DNA of 38,530 nucleotides from Candidatus Dormiibacterota bacterium (GCA_003131685.1 PKWB01000036.1:1-38530), one strand, 5' to 3'. Positions 15,937 to 24,222 are shown, counted from the stretch's first letter. Numbers and translations are program-made. Notes: generated from the sequence alone by a model not told the origin.

Positions 15937-16538
15937 CGAGGAAGACTGTCGCGGTTGCGCTGTCGGCGACCGCCGGCTGTGCGGCGATCTACGTCACGGT
16001 TGTCCTCGAAGCCCACCAGCATCAACCCGTGTACGCCATGCCCATCACAGTGGTGATCGTCGCCGGAGTCTGCGCGGCGCTCACCGCGATCGGAGGTCTT
16101 CTCTCAGTTCGCTCCGGCCAGCTGGCGCCATGGCTCGCACCGGTTGCGACCGCGATCATCATGTACGGGTTCCTTGTCGCGGGCACCTTGATCCTGCTTC
16201 CGGCGATTGTGCTCATCGTGCTGGTATCCCGCCGGACGCAGTCCAGCCGCCGACGTGAACACGACTGGTTGAACGCCGGAGCAGCCGTCCTGCTTACCCT
16301 GGGACTCGTTCCCCTTGGTCTGCTGGCGCTCTGGGATCAACCCGTCGTGGAGTGCTTTCCGGGAGGGGTGTCACTAGCGGCGCCGATCTGGACGTCGTTT
16401 CAGTCAACCAGCGGGCACAGCGGTGCCTCGAGCTCGTCGTCCACGCCGCAGCAATCGTCCGGTGCCATCACGGCTGGAGGCGTGACCTACACATTCACGT
16501 GCAGCGGCCCTCACCTGGTCCGGTTCGCGTCGGGGTAA
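15933..16538 (+). CDS. Small integral membrane protein, unknown function
   Basis: The GTG start overlaps the TetR stop by 4 bases. Four predicted membrane segments are seen: VALSATAGCAAIYVTVVL, MPITVVIVAGVCAALTAIGGLL, WLAPVATAIIMYGFLVAGTLILLPAIVLIVLV (possibly two) and AGAAVLLTLGLVPLGLLALW. The C-terminal 55 residues are exported, Ser/Gly/Gln-rich, with two cysteines (VECFPGG, FTCSGPH) that could pair. I recognise no family. Coupling to a TetR regulator suggests an inducible membrane function. Confidence 0.65.
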   Translation: MTRKTVAVALSATAGCAAIYVTVVLEAHQHQPVYAMPITVVIVAGVCAALTAIGGLLSVRSGQLAPWLAPVATAIIMYGFLVAGTLILLPAIVLIVLVSRRTQSSRRREHDWLNAGAAVLLTLGLVPLGLLALWDQPVVECFPGGVSLAAPIWTSFQSTSGHSGASSSSSTPQQSSGAITAGGVTYTFTCSGPHLVRFASG

Positions 16539-16687
16539 GGCTCCTCAACGAGCCGAGTGAGTTAAGCGGATGTTGGCAGCAGCGAACTGAGCGATTCATC
16601 CCCCATTTGAGTAAGAACGTCCCTGTATGTTCAGTACGGCCCTGGGACAAGGCCAATCAGCACCCCTATCTCAGCGAGGGATTGAAA

Positions 16688-17644
16688 TCATCGTCCTGCG
16701 AATTTCTCGAGCGCGTCATATACGTGCTCGTTCATCGTGTCGCTGCCCTTGTGACCTGAATCCGCGACGACAACGAGACGCGCGTCGGGCCAAGCACTTG
16801 CAAGCTCCCAAGCCGTGCTTAGAGGGCAACTCAGATCGAGTCGACCATGGACCAGCACGCCTGGAATGCCGGCTAGGCGCCGCGCGCCGGCGAGGAGAGC
16901 GCCCTCTTCGAGCCATGCGCCATTCGAAAAGTATCGTGTGGTGATACGTACGAATGCGAGCAGGTCCGCCGGTGGGCGGACGCTGTAGGGGTTTGGTTTG
17001 CCGCTCGGCTCCAGAGAGAGCACGGCATCTTCCCAGGTGCCCCAGTCAATCGCCGCTCGGGTTCGGACTTCCGGGTTCGAATCCTCCATGAGCCTCGCGT
17101 ACGCCGCCACGATGTCGCCGTCGCGGTCGGCCTCGGAAGCGCCAGCGCGAAACTGCTCCCATTCCTCGGGAAAGAACCGCGCAACACCGCGATAAAGCCA
17201 GTCGGTCTCCGAACGCCTGGTCATGGTGACGCTGCAAATGACGATCTCCGACACCCGCTCCGGGTAACGTTCGGCATAGGCGAGGATCAGAGTGGACCCC
17301 CAGGAACCGCCAAAGAGTAGCCAGTGGTCGACTCCCAAATGGTGCCTCAAGCGTTCCATGTCAGAGATGAGGTGGTCCGTTGTGTTGCGGCTCATGTCAG
17401 TAGCGGGATCGCTGGCATGCGGAGTGCTGCCGCCGCAGCCGCGTTGGTCAAACTGAATGATTCGATAACGGCCGGGGTCAAGCCACTGACGCTGTCCTGT
17501 GGAGAGTCCCGATCCGGGTCCACCATGAACAATGAGCGCCGGCTTCCCAAACGGGTTGCCGCAGAGCTCCCAGTGGACGAGATTGCCGTCGCCCGTGTCG
17601 AGTAACCCTTGCTCGAATGGATCTATCGGCGGGTAGCGCGGCAC
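16688..17644 (-). CDS. pip: Prolyl aminopeptidase (proline iminopeptidase), peptidase family S33
   Basis: The enzyme removes N-terminal proline from peptides in the cytoplasm. It has the alpha/beta-hydrolase fold with oxyanion motif HGGPGSG (40-46), FDQRGCGGSTPH (65-76) diagnostic of Pip, and nucleophile elbow GGSWGS (Ser114). The acid Asp follows VHGRLDLSCP and the catalytic His is in DSGHKGS. All three catalytic residues are present and the length of 318 residues matches the family. It is the last gene of a minus-strand run. A reversed copy of the dispersed repeat lies just upstream of its start. Confidence 0.93.
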   Translation of the reverse strand: MPRYPPIDPFEQGLLDTGDGNLVHWELCGNPFGKPALIVHGGPGSGLSTGQRQWLDPGRYRIIQFDQRGCGGSTPHASDPATDMSRNTTDHLISDMERLRHHLGVDHWLLFGGSWGSTLILAYAERYPERVSEIVICSVTMTRRSETDWLYRGVARFFPEEWEQFRAGASEADRDGDIVAAYARLMEDSNPEVRTRAAIDWGTWEDAVLSLEPSGKPNPYSVRPPADLLAFVRITTRYFSNGAWLEEGALLAGARRLAGIPGVLVHGRLDLSCPLSTAWELASAWPDARLVVVADSGHKGSDTMNEHVYDALEKFAGR

Positions 17645-17658
17645 TGGTGGATTCTACA

Positions 17659-17679
17659 TGTCGGCGAATACTGGCTTAG
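17659..17679 (-). repeat. Possible reversed, divergent copy of the dispersed repeat
   Basis: On the minus strand this reads AAGCCAGTATTCGCCGACATG, aligning to GCCAGGRTCCGCCRAYGT with several, mostly transition, changes. It sits 15 bases upstream of pip. Weak on its own. Confidence 0.3.
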
Positions 17680-17694
17680 GGTGCCTGTGGAGTA

Positions 17695-18257
17695 TCACGA
17701 GGAGGCGCCGTGGGCCAGCCAATCCGAGCGGGTCGTCCGCCACACGTCTTGTACCCCAGTTTCGTTAGGTGCCTGAATCGGCTTCGTCTGCTGGCCGACG
17801 AGCGTGAACCCTAGCTTGCGCGGCACTCCTTGACTAGCGTGGTTCAGGTGATCGCAGTGGATCTCGACCAGCTCAACTTCCGGGAATGAAAATGCCAAGA
17901 CCACGAGCATTGCGGCGGCGCGGGTCGCGTGACCTTTGCGCGCATACGCTGCGTGTACCCAATAGCCGATCTCGAGTCCATCTGGCCCGAGGCGGCGATG
18001 AAGCCCGCATCCACCGACGATGACGGTCCCAACGAACATGCCGAAGACCATGTCGCCGCCTGTGCGGCGCTCCTTCGCCCATCGGGCATCATCGATTGGC
18101 GGTCAGCGAGGGACCGTGGCTCCGTTGCGATCCAAGACATCCATGGCCGCAGGTGTTCGATGCTCTCAGCGATGGCGACGCTGAGTGCATCCGCGTCGCC
18201 AGTTCGCCACGGTCTGATAGCAAGCGTTTGCACAGCCAATTCGGTCATCCTCGGCAT
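17695..18257 (-). pseudogene. GNAT acetyltransferase (RimJ/RimL-like), single frameshift
   Basis: The N-terminal half (TLAIRPWRTGDADALSVAIAES, HLRPWMSWIATEPRSLADR) is in one frame. The rest (MVFGMFVGTVIVGGCGLHRR, LEIGYWVHAAYARKGHATRAA, EIHCDHLNHASQGVPRKLGF) is in another. Joined at about 18081-18090, the expected bridge WAKERRTGGD appears in the second frame, so a single missing base explains the break. All canonical RimJ/L blocks are otherwise present, including the RKGHATRAA CoA loop. It is either a very recent pseudogene or a sequencing error. Confidence 0.8.
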
Positions 18258-18289
18258 AGCATCGGGGGACGAAGCTGCTTAGTTCGGCG

Positions 18290-18955
18290 TTACAAGAGTG
18301 AGGCTCTCTCGCTGTTGGACGAACAGGTCAGGTCGTGGAGCGCGATACGGACGTCATCGGTCGACCGAACGTGGACCGCCTGCATCCCGGCCGCTCGCGC
18401 GCCCATGACGTTCTCGAGAGTGTCATCAAAAAAGATGAATGCCGAAGTCGGAAACCCTGCGCCTTGGGCTACTTCTCTGAACGCATCGGGGTCAGGCTTG
18501 CGAAGGCCAAGTTCCGACGAGACGAAGATCGAGCGGAAGACCGATAGCTCAAGTGCGTAGCGCGTGGCCCATACAGCCTGATGGGTCGGGTTCGAATTGG
18601 TAAAGGCGTACAGCGGTAGGCGTTCACTTGCCGCGGCCAACGCCGCTCCCACTCCAGGCAGGGGTCCGACGTAGAGTTCACCCCAGCCAGCGATGAAATC
18701 TTCGTCAGAGAGATCGATACGCAAGCTGCGGCGCAAGGATGCGAAGTAGCCCGCGGCGTCAAGCGCGCCTCGCTCGTGCTGCTCATATGCATCGTCGAAC
18801 TTGAATCGTCGACGAATTACCTGGGGGTCACAGGACGCGCGAGCACCCCAGGCGAGGAACACGCGGTCGAAGTCAATCTCGAGGACTACCCCGCCAAGAT
18901 CGAAGAGTAGTGCTCGTGCCGGCCCGGTGTCGCCGCTGCTATCTGCGTCGTCCAT
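18290..18955 (-). CDS. HAD-superfamily hydrolase (YihX/haloacid-dehalogenase-like)
   Basis: This is an aspartate-nucleophile phosphatase or dehalogenase. Motif I is LLFDLGGVV (Asp19 nucleophile). Motif II is AFTNSN, motif III is the GLRKPDPDAF lysine, and motif IV is FIFFDDTLENV. The helical cap between residues 30 and 100 is the C1 type. Motif I has Gly where strict phosphatases have a second Asp (DxD), as in many YihX-like alpha-D-glucose-1-phosphatase relatives. The substrate is unknown. It is in a minus-strand run with the HD gene upstream and GNAT downstream. Confidence 0.88.
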   Translation of the reverse strand: MDDADSSGDTGPARALLFDLGGVVLEIDFDRVFLAWGARASCDPQVIRRRFKFDDAYEQHERGALDAAGYFASLRRSLRIDLSDEDFIAGWGELYVGPLPGVGAALAAASERLPLYAFTNSNPTHQAVWATRYALELSVFRSIFVSSELGLRKPDPDAFREVAQGAGFPTSAFIFFDDTLENVMGARAAGMQAVHVRSTDDVRIALHDLTCSSNSERASLL

Positions 18956-18990
18956 ACGACGACTCTCGCATAGCTGTTGCCTTCACCTGT

Positions 18991-19455
18991 TTACAACGTG
19001 CTACTGGGCGGGTTGAAAAACGCTAAAGCCTGCTCGTAGCGTTGGATTCTCTCGAGGACGTCTGACCTCGGCGACAGGCTCCTGTTATTGCGAAGGTTGT
19101 CACGTAGATCGGCAACCTTTACCAGCGTTGCCATAGGGTCTGTCGCGACTCGCTCGATGTATGCGGCATAGGTTTCGCCATCGCGGCGGGTGAGGCAATC
19201 CACCGCGTGGATGACCGGTCGTGGATAGCCCGCGCTTTGAAGGTCAACAAGGGTCACGTCTGTGTCTTCGATTACGTCATGGAGAACGGCCGCCATCCGC
19301 GCGTGGGCACCCTCGACAGCGCACATGACGCGAAGGGGATGCAGGATGTACGGTTCGGGCTCGGGCGACGGATACTTCTGACCAGCATGCGCGTCGACAG
19401 CGCACGCGATTGCTCGTTCAAGCAAGTCCTGGGTACCGTCGTCCATCCCTTTCAC
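18991..19455 (-). CDS. HD-domain phosphohydrolase, RelA/SpoT hydrolase-like (MESH1/small alarmone hydrolase type)
   Basis: The protein consists only of an HD hydrolase domain. The motifs are AHAGQKY, YILHPLRV (His39), MAAVLHDVIEDTD (His59-Asp60, Glu63 Asp64) and VKVADLRDN (Asp116). This matches the hydrolase half of Rel/SpoT, which removes pyrophosphate from (p)ppGpp. Nothing of a synthetase or TGS domain follows, and 154 residues is close to the small alarmone hydrolases. Activity on (p)ppGpp is inference. Other nucleotides are possible. The start is GTG 19455 or ATG 19446. Confidence 0.8.
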   Translation of the reverse strand: MKGMDDGTQDLLERAIACAVDAHAGQKYPSPEPEPYILHPLRVMCAVEGAHARMAAVLHDVIEDTDVTLVDLQSAGYPRPVIHAVDCLTRRDGETYAAYIERVATDPMATLVKVADLRDNLRNNRSLSPRSDVLERIQRYEQALAFFNPPSSTL

Positions 19456-19569
19456 TTCAACGCTTCAACGTACCATTCGGACGCGAGGTCGAGGCGCGCT
19501 ACGCGGGCGGAAGGCGGGGCATTGGCTGGCCCAGACTGGCGGATGACCGTGACCAAGAACGATCCTCAA

Positions 19570-20412
19570 CTACGGAGCGTAAGCGCTGCCCGCCAGGATG
19601 GTGGCGGCCGGTGCGTCGACCAGCGAAGCGGCACTCGTTCCGGGATGGTGTTGGATGTACTCCTCGGCGATGTGATAGCCGATCGTGAAGCCGGCCCACT
19701 TGGGAACACCATTCCCTCCGTAGAACCACTGCGAATACACCGGCAGCCCACCCTGGGTCAGCAAAGGCTGCGCCTGTTTCCAGAGCGTGTGCTCTTGGAC
19801 GGGTGTAAGTGCTTTGTCCCAGGGGGCGTCGGTTCCGGGGAATGCCTGATGAAAGAAGGCACTCGCCATGCCCTCGCTCACAAGAAACGCACCAAGGGTG
19901 GTGCCGAATCCAGGGCCGGTGAGGGTGCGGACGCTGTGGTGGATTTCGTGGGCCAGCGCCTCGGGAAGCCACACGGCAAGCGTTTCGGAGAACGTGGTCT
20001 GACTACTAGGGTCTAATTGGATCAACACCTGGCCGGTCGTCGGGTCCGTGTACCCGAGCTCACCCGTCTCCGGGGTTACATTTGCGGTCTGCTCAATGAT
20101 GATTACGGTGGAGGGCCCGGGGAGCAGCGCCGCGATGCGTGTTAGAGCCTTGGTCACGTCGCCTATGAGCGAGACGCCGGTGGCATCGGCAGACCGTGTC
20201 ACCCGTGGATCGAATCCAACTTTGAACCTCCCTATGTCTGCGACAGTGAATCTTCCAATACCGACGTAAGAGCACGTCAGTGTCGGCGAGAGCTGGGCAC
20301 AGACCAACGGTTGAGGAGTCGTGCCGTGAGCGGTCGCCGTAGGTGCACCCGAGGCGCACCCGGAAAGCGCCACCGCAAGCAACACATAGGTCTTGAGTTC
20401 CGACAACCCCAC
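19570..20412 (-). CDS. Lipoprotein with HExxH metalloprotease motif (DUF2268-like)
   Basis: A short signal sequence ends in the lipobox VALSGC, so the protein is exported and lipid-anchored. The mature part has PEALAHEIHHSVR, an HExxH zinc motif (His260, Glu261, His264 in track numbering). It is followed 20 residues later by SEGMASAF, whose Glu is a good third ligand, as in DUF2268/YjaZ-type predicted Zn proteases. GTG 20412 (or TTG 20406) is proposed as start because the signal peptide begins there. The ORF continues in frame upstream into a truncated GNAT sequence, so a fused product cannot be excluded. The protease substrate is unknown. Confidence 0.65.
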   Translation of the reverse strand: MGLSELKTYVLLAVALSGCASGAPTATAHGTTPQPLVCAQLSPTLTCSYVGIGRFTVADIGRFKVGFDPRVTRSADATGVSLIGDVTKALTRIAALLPGPSTVIIIEQTANVTPETGELGYTDPTTGQVLIQLDPSSQTTFSETLAVWLPEALAHEIHHSVRTLTGPGFGTTLGAFLVSEGMASAFFHQAFPGTDAPWDKALTPVQEHTLWKQAQPLLTQGGLPVYSQWFYGGNGVPKWAGFTIGYHIAEEYIQHHPGTSAASLVDAPAATILAGSAYAP

Positions 20413-20604
20413 GCGCTCGGTGAGGCGGGTGCCCAGCCGAGCAATCCAGCCCCTGGCCTCCTCGGCTGACCCCCAACGTGCGAGTCCCGCGTTTCCGGGA
20501 TCGGGCTCAGGCACCGCAGGAACCAACTCAGCCGCGTCTGCGCTATCCAATGCTCGCAGAACGATCCATCCGTCGGTCCGATCGGGATGAGGAAGTTCAA
20601 GCAC
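20413..20604 (-). pseudogene. N-terminal remnant of a GNAT acetyltransferase fused in frame to the lipoprotein ORF
   Basis: From GTG 20604, 5 bases after the VOC gene stop, the frame encodes TDGWIVLRALDSADAAELV and later SAEEARGWIARLGTRLTERVG. This is the beta1-alpha1-alpha2 start of RimJ/L-like acetyltransferases. The expected CoA-binding half is missing and the signal peptide of the lipoprotein begins instead. This looks like a deletion or insertion junction. Confidence 0.5.
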
Positions 20605-20608
20605 ATCG

Positions 20609-20995
20609 CTATGGGGCGACAAGTTCAACCTTGATGCGGTCTGGATCTTCGAAGAACACGGCGTAAGAATCAGGTCCGCCGGCGTGCGGATGCCGGTCCT
20701 CGTAGAGGATGCGAACGCCGCGATCACGCAGGGCTTCAGTGACTTGGTTCACCTGATTGCGATCGTCCGCCGCGAACGCGAGATGGTTCAGACCAATGCG
20801 CCTTCGATGGTAGCCAGCGCCAACGTGCGCATGTGGCGTCTGAACCAGGACAAGATAGAACCCGTTCAGGCGCCAACTCCGCCCTTCAGCCCACGATTGG
20901 AAGGGTTCGTAGCCGAGCAGACGCAGAAGCCAGTCCCAGAAACGCGCCGACCTCGCGAGGTCGGAGACGTAGAGCTCGACGTGGGAAATCATCAC
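20609..20995 (-). CDS. VOC-family (glyoxalase/bleomycin-resistance/dioxygenase) protein
   Basis: A 128-residue two-module betaalphabetabetabeta protein. HVELYVSDLARSARFWDWLL opens the first module with the usual metal-ligand His. GLNHLAFAADDRNQVNQVTEAL opens the second with another His. PDSYAVFFEDPDRIKVELVAP carries the terminal Glu ligand. Intact ligands suggest a metal-dependent lyase, isomerase or dioxygenase, or a drug-binding protein. The substrate is unknown. Its ATG overlaps the methyltransferase stop by 4 bases, so the two are translationally coupled. Confidence 0.87.
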   Translation of the reverse strand: MMISHVELYVSDLARSARFWDWLLRLLGYEPFQSWAEGRSWRLNGFYLVLVQTPHAHVGAGYHRRRIGLNHLAFAADDRNQVNQVTEALRDRGVRILYEDRHPHAGGPDSYAVFFEDPDRIKVELVAP

Positions 20996-21636
20996 TTGTC
21001 CCTTGGACTACGGCACCGAGCGTGGATCAGAACATGCCCTGTGTCACCCTCCGGAATGAAGCGCTGCCAATCCAACATGAGACCTGCCTGCTGGACCCAC
21101 TCAAGGGTAGTGGGCAGGCTAGTTTGGGACCAATACATATGCGCACCGCCACCCAACCAGTTTTCTTCGGTTCCGGTGCCTGGGCTTGCGCCCACGATGG
21201 CCAAGAGCGGACCTCCTGGACGCAGCCAGCGAGCAATTCGCGACAGGACACCCGGCTGCTCGGCAACGGGCAGGTGGATCAACGCGTACAGGCTAACTAC
21301 AGCATCGAAAGTGCCATCGTCGAAGGAGATGGCTGCCATATCCGACTGGATGAACTCGGCACCCGGCACGAGAGCACGCGCTCGCTCAATCTGGCGCGCT
21401 GAAATATCAACTCCGGTAACCGTAAACCCTCGCGCCGACAGCCAGCGAGCTGCTGGGACCCCGCACCCGCACCCAAGATCTAGTACGTGTCCGCCTGGTG
21501 GCAGGGCGCGCGCGAACTCCGCAAGCCATTCGCCTTGCGAGCCGTCTTCGGCGTCATCTGCTCGGTAGATCTCCGAAATGGCGTCATATCCATCTCGGAC
21601 AACATCTTTGGGATCGCGTGCAATCTCGTCTGTCAT
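20992..21636 (-). CDS. SAM-dependent methyltransferase (Methyltransf_11/25 type)
   Basis: Motif I is GGHVLDLGCGCGVPAARWL, motif II is FTVTGVDISARQIERAR, motif III is FDAVVSLYALIHLP and the post-III motif is RIARWLRPGGPLLAIVG. The length of 214 residues is typical of small-molecule methyltransferases. A tail with NWLGGGAHMYWSQ resembles a subgroup that often sits next to VOC proteins. The substrate is unknown. It is the first gene of the minus-strand run that continues with VOC, lipoprotein, HD, HAD, GNAT and pip. Confidence 0.88.
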   Translation of the reverse strand: MTDEIARDPKDVVRDGYDAISEIYRADDAEDGSQGEWLAEFARALPPGGHVLDLGCGCGVPAARWLSARGFTVTGVDISARQIERARALVPGAEFIQSDMAAISFDDGTFDAVVSLYALIHLPVAEQPGVLSRIARWLRPGGPLLAIVGASPGTGTEENWLGGGAHMYWSQTSLPTTLEWVQQAGLMLDWQRFIPEGDTGHVLIHARCRSPRDK

Positions 21637-21866
21637 GGAGTAGTCGCAGGCTACGACTGGTGAACGGACAGTGCCACAACGTGAACGAAGGCGCGGTCAT
21701 GCCGCCACCTCGTCGGCGTTGGCGCGTTGTCTGGAGGGTGCGGTTAGCTGCCTTCTGGATGCGCTGCGCCTACCTTGTGACGGCGCGCTGCGCTTCGATC
21801 CCGCCGCCACTCCAGGGGTGGCACGGTACCCGAAGGAACCGGGCCACAGCCGGTCCGGGGTCGGGA

Positions 21867-21927
21867 TTGACGGCGTCGATGCGCAGGAGATAGGATTCAT
21901 CAATTCACTAGATCTCTACTGAATTGA
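21867..21927 (+). promoter_or_regulatory. Promoter and GntR operator of the GntR-ABC operon
   Basis: TTGACG (21867-21872) and TAGGAT (21891-21896) are 18 bases apart. A perfect inverted repeat TCAATTCA-12-TGAATTGA covers 21900-21927, over the predicted transcription start. Autorepression by the GntR protein is likely. The rest of the gap from 21637 shows nothing else. Confidence 0.7.
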
Positions 21928-21939
21928 GGTGCAACGCCG

Positions 21940-22335
21940 ATGCTCGACTTGTATCTCGACGTCCGCTCTGGCGTGTCCGTGTATATGCAGATCGTTCATC
22001 AGGTCGAGCGCGCGGTCCGCTGCGGGCTTCTCACGCCAGGTGACCGACTGCCTGCTGCGCGTGAGGTTGTGGCAGCGCTCGCCATCAATCCGAACACCGT
22101 TCTCAAGGCATATGCGGAGCTGGAGAGCGGAGGCTGGGTGACCAGCCGCGCCGGGGTGGGCACCTTCGTGGCTGAAACCGCGCCTCGTGCTGTAGCCGCG
22201 GACGTCCACGACCGTCTTGTGCGCTCGCTCCGGGACTGGCTCTCGGAGGCGAGGAGGGAGGGCCTCGATCAGGGTGCAATCGAAGCGCTGTTCACCCTCA
22301 CCGTGGAGGCGACTGCCAAGGAACGGGTGGCGTAG
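21940..22335 (+). CDS. GntR-family regulator, YtrA subfamily
   Basis: The N-terminal winged helix reads VSVYMQIVHQVERAVRCGLLTPGDRLPAAREVVAALAINPNTVLKAYAELESGGWV, the canonical GntR DNA-binding domain. Only a short helical C-terminal region follows, as in the YtrA subfamily that controls ABC transporter operons. GAGGTG lies 9 bases before the ATG. The two transporter genes follow with overlapping stop/start codons. The operator palindrome upstream supports repression relieved by a cell-envelope stress or antibiotic signal, which is inference from the family. Confidence 0.92.
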   Translation: MLDLYLDVRSGVSVYMQIVHQVERAVRCGLLTPGDRLPAAREVVAALAINPNTVLKAYAELESGGWVTSRAGVGTFVAETAPRAVAADVHDRLVRSLRDWLSEARREGLDQGAIEALFTLTVEATAKERVA

Positions 22336-23216
22336 TGGCGATCGCTTTGGAGGCGTCTGGCCTCGGTAAGCGGTATGGCTCAACCTGGGCGGTCCGAGAT
22401 CTCTGCATCTCCATACCCGCCGGCCGGGTCGTCGCCTTGGTCGGCCCTAACGGGGCTGGGAAGACTACCTTTCTCCAGCTTGCCATCGGCCTCCTCACAC
22501 CCGACACCGGCGACCCCCAGGTCTTCGGCTGGTCGCCGAGGGACAACCCAACCCTGGTGCTGGCCCGGGTGGGTTTCCTGGCGCAGGAACGGCCGCTGTA
22601 TATGGGTTTCACGGTCGCCGAGACATTGCGGATGGGCCGTGAGCTGAACCCGAAGTGGGACCTGGCGCTGGCTGAGGCACGCATGCGTCGCCTCGAAATA
22701 CCTCTGAATCGTCGCGTTGGCAAGCTCTCCGGCGGCCAGCAGGCGCAGGTCGCTTTAGCGCTGGCGCTGGGCAAGCGTCCAGAGCTCCTGCTGCTGGACG
22801 AACCCGTGGCAAATCTGGACCCGCTCGCCCGTCGGCAGTTTCTCGCGGAACTGATGGAGTCCGTCGCTGCCGAAGGCCTGACCGTCGTCCTCTCCTCCCA
22901 TCTCATAGCTGATCTCGAGCGCCTGGCAGACCATCTCGTGATTCTCGCGGGCGGACGTCTCCAGGTAGCCGGGGATCTGGAGCCGCTGCTGGAGGACCAC
23001 CGTTGGTTGGTCGGGCCCACGGAGGAGATCGGTCGGGTTGGGGGCACCGTCGTTCAGGCTGGCACCGGCGAGCGGCAGTGCCGGATGCTTGTGCGCGGCC
23101 CGGCTGTCCCACGCGGGTGGACGGCGGCGCCGGTGACCCTCGAAGACTTGGTCCTCGCGTACCTTGGCAATCCGGATGTAAGTGCTCTCGCGCAGCCCGA
23201 GGCTGTCCCGGCGTGA
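22335..23216 (+). CDS. ABC transporter ATP-binding protein
   Basis: Walker A is GPNGAGKTTFLQL, Q-loop LAQERPLYMGFT, signature LSGGQQAQVALALAL, Walker B LLLLDEPVANLDP and switch His in SSHLIADL. The signature and Walker B sit in the order of ABC-2 export ATPases such as YtrB/BcrA. The C-terminal 70 residues are an accessory domain typical of this group. The GTG start shares one base with the GntR stop. It acts with the permease encoded next, exporting an unknown compound. Confidence 0.93.
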   Translation: MAIALEASGLGKRYGSTWAVRDLCISIPAGRVVALVGPNGAGKTTFLQLAIGLLTPDTGDPQVFGWSPRDNPTLVLARVGFLAQERPLYMGFTVAETLRMGRELNPKWDLALAEARMRRLEIPLNRRVGKLSGGQQAQVALALALGKRPELLLLDEPVANLDPLARRQFLAELMESVAAEGLTVVLSSHLIADLERLADHLVILAGGRLQVAGDLEPLLEDHRWLVGPTEEIGRVGGTVVQAGTGERQCRMLVRGPAVPRGWTAAPVTLEDLVLAYLGNPDVSALAQPEAVPA

Positions 23217-24058
23217 CGGTGTTGTCGGGCGCGACGTGGCTTGCCTGGCGAAACAATCGTCAGGCGGCGGTGATCGGCGGCGTTCTTGCCTTCGGCGTCG
23301 CCGCGGCGCTGGTGGTGGTGGCGATCCTGGAGATCGCCCAGCCGACAGCATTGGTGCACACCATGAGTACCGCCTTCCAGCCGCTCTTGATCGGCGCTCC
23401 GGCGGCGGCCGGGGTATTCATGGGCGCTCCCCTTCTGTCCGCCGACTTCGAACGCGGCACCCACCGCCTGACGTGGACGCAAGGAATGACACGCCGACAC
23501 TGGGCGGCCGCCAACCTCTCGCTCCTGATAGCACTCTCTGCGCTCGCTGCTGCGGTCATGTCGGTTGGCGCTCAGATATGGATCGTGCACCTGCCGAATA
23601 CCTTCGACTCGACGTGGGGAATGTACGACCTCCAAGCGCCGGTCTTCTTCTCATACGTGCTGTTCGCGATGGCCCTGGGCGCCGCCGCCGGAGCCGCGCT
23701 CCGCCGCACTGTTCCGGCGATGGCTGTCACGTTAGGGATCTTCATCGCTGTCCGGGTTGCCTTTGCCGAGCTGGCGAGACCGCACCTGCTGCCAACGATT
23801 ACCCGGGTGGTCGTCAGCGGCACGGGCAACAACTCCGTTGTGCCGCCGGGTGCCGGCTACCTTGATGCGACCTTCCTCGATACGCAGCTGAATCCACTGC
23901 CGCCGGGCAGCCCCATCGGCGCCAATACTCCGATCAGCCTCGTCTACCAGCCAGTCAGTCACTTTTGGCCGATGCAGGGGATCGAAGCCGGGATCTTCGT
24001 GGTCCTGGCGCTAGCACTCTTGGTGGCCGCTCTCAGGTTCGCAACCCGCGACGCCTGA
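23213..24058 (+). CDS. ABC-2 type membrane permease
   Basis: The start is GTG 23213, overlapping the ATPase stop (GTGA). The track start 23003 is an out-of-frame extension through the ATPase gene. About six membrane segments are seen: AAVIGGVLAFGVAAALVVVAI, FQPLLIGAPAAAGVFMGAPLL, LSLLIALSALAAAVMSVGA, VFFSYVLFAMALGAAAGAAL, MAVTLGIFIAVRVAFA and the C-terminal IEAGIFVVLALALLVAALRF. An ERGTHRLTWTQGMTRRHW loop follows the second. This motif recurs in actinobacterial ABC permeases paired with YtrA-type regulators. The third gene of the operon. Confidence 0.85.
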   Translation: MTVLSGATWLAWRNNRQAAVIGGVLAFGVAAALVVVAILEIAQPTALVHTMSTAFQPLLIGAPAAAGVFMGAPLLSADFERGTHRLTWTQGMTRRHWAAANLSLLIALSALAAAVMSVGAQIWIVHLPNTFDSTWGMYDLQAPVFFSYVLFAMALGAAAGAALRRTVPAMAVTLGIFIAVRVAFAELARPHLLPTITRVVVSGTGNNSVVPPGAGYLDATFLDTQLNPLPPGSPIGANTPISLVYQPVSHFWPMQGIEAGIFVVLALALLVAALRFATRDA

Positions 24059-24222
24059 GTATTCCCGCAACATTCAGCGGGAGGTGTTTACGCGTGACGA
24101 ATGTGGCGTCCTAGACTAGGTCAGTCACTCCTTGCCTGCGGGTGTCTCGCCGTGTCCACCATCGCGAGGGAACTGGTCAAACGGGCGCTCGCGGTACGCC
24201 CCGAATTCGAATCCGTACCCGC

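Noticed and set aside
19524-19545. Possible further repeat copy (TGGCGGATGA)
   Set aside because: Only 7 bases match and the two halves are in the wrong order compared with the consensus.
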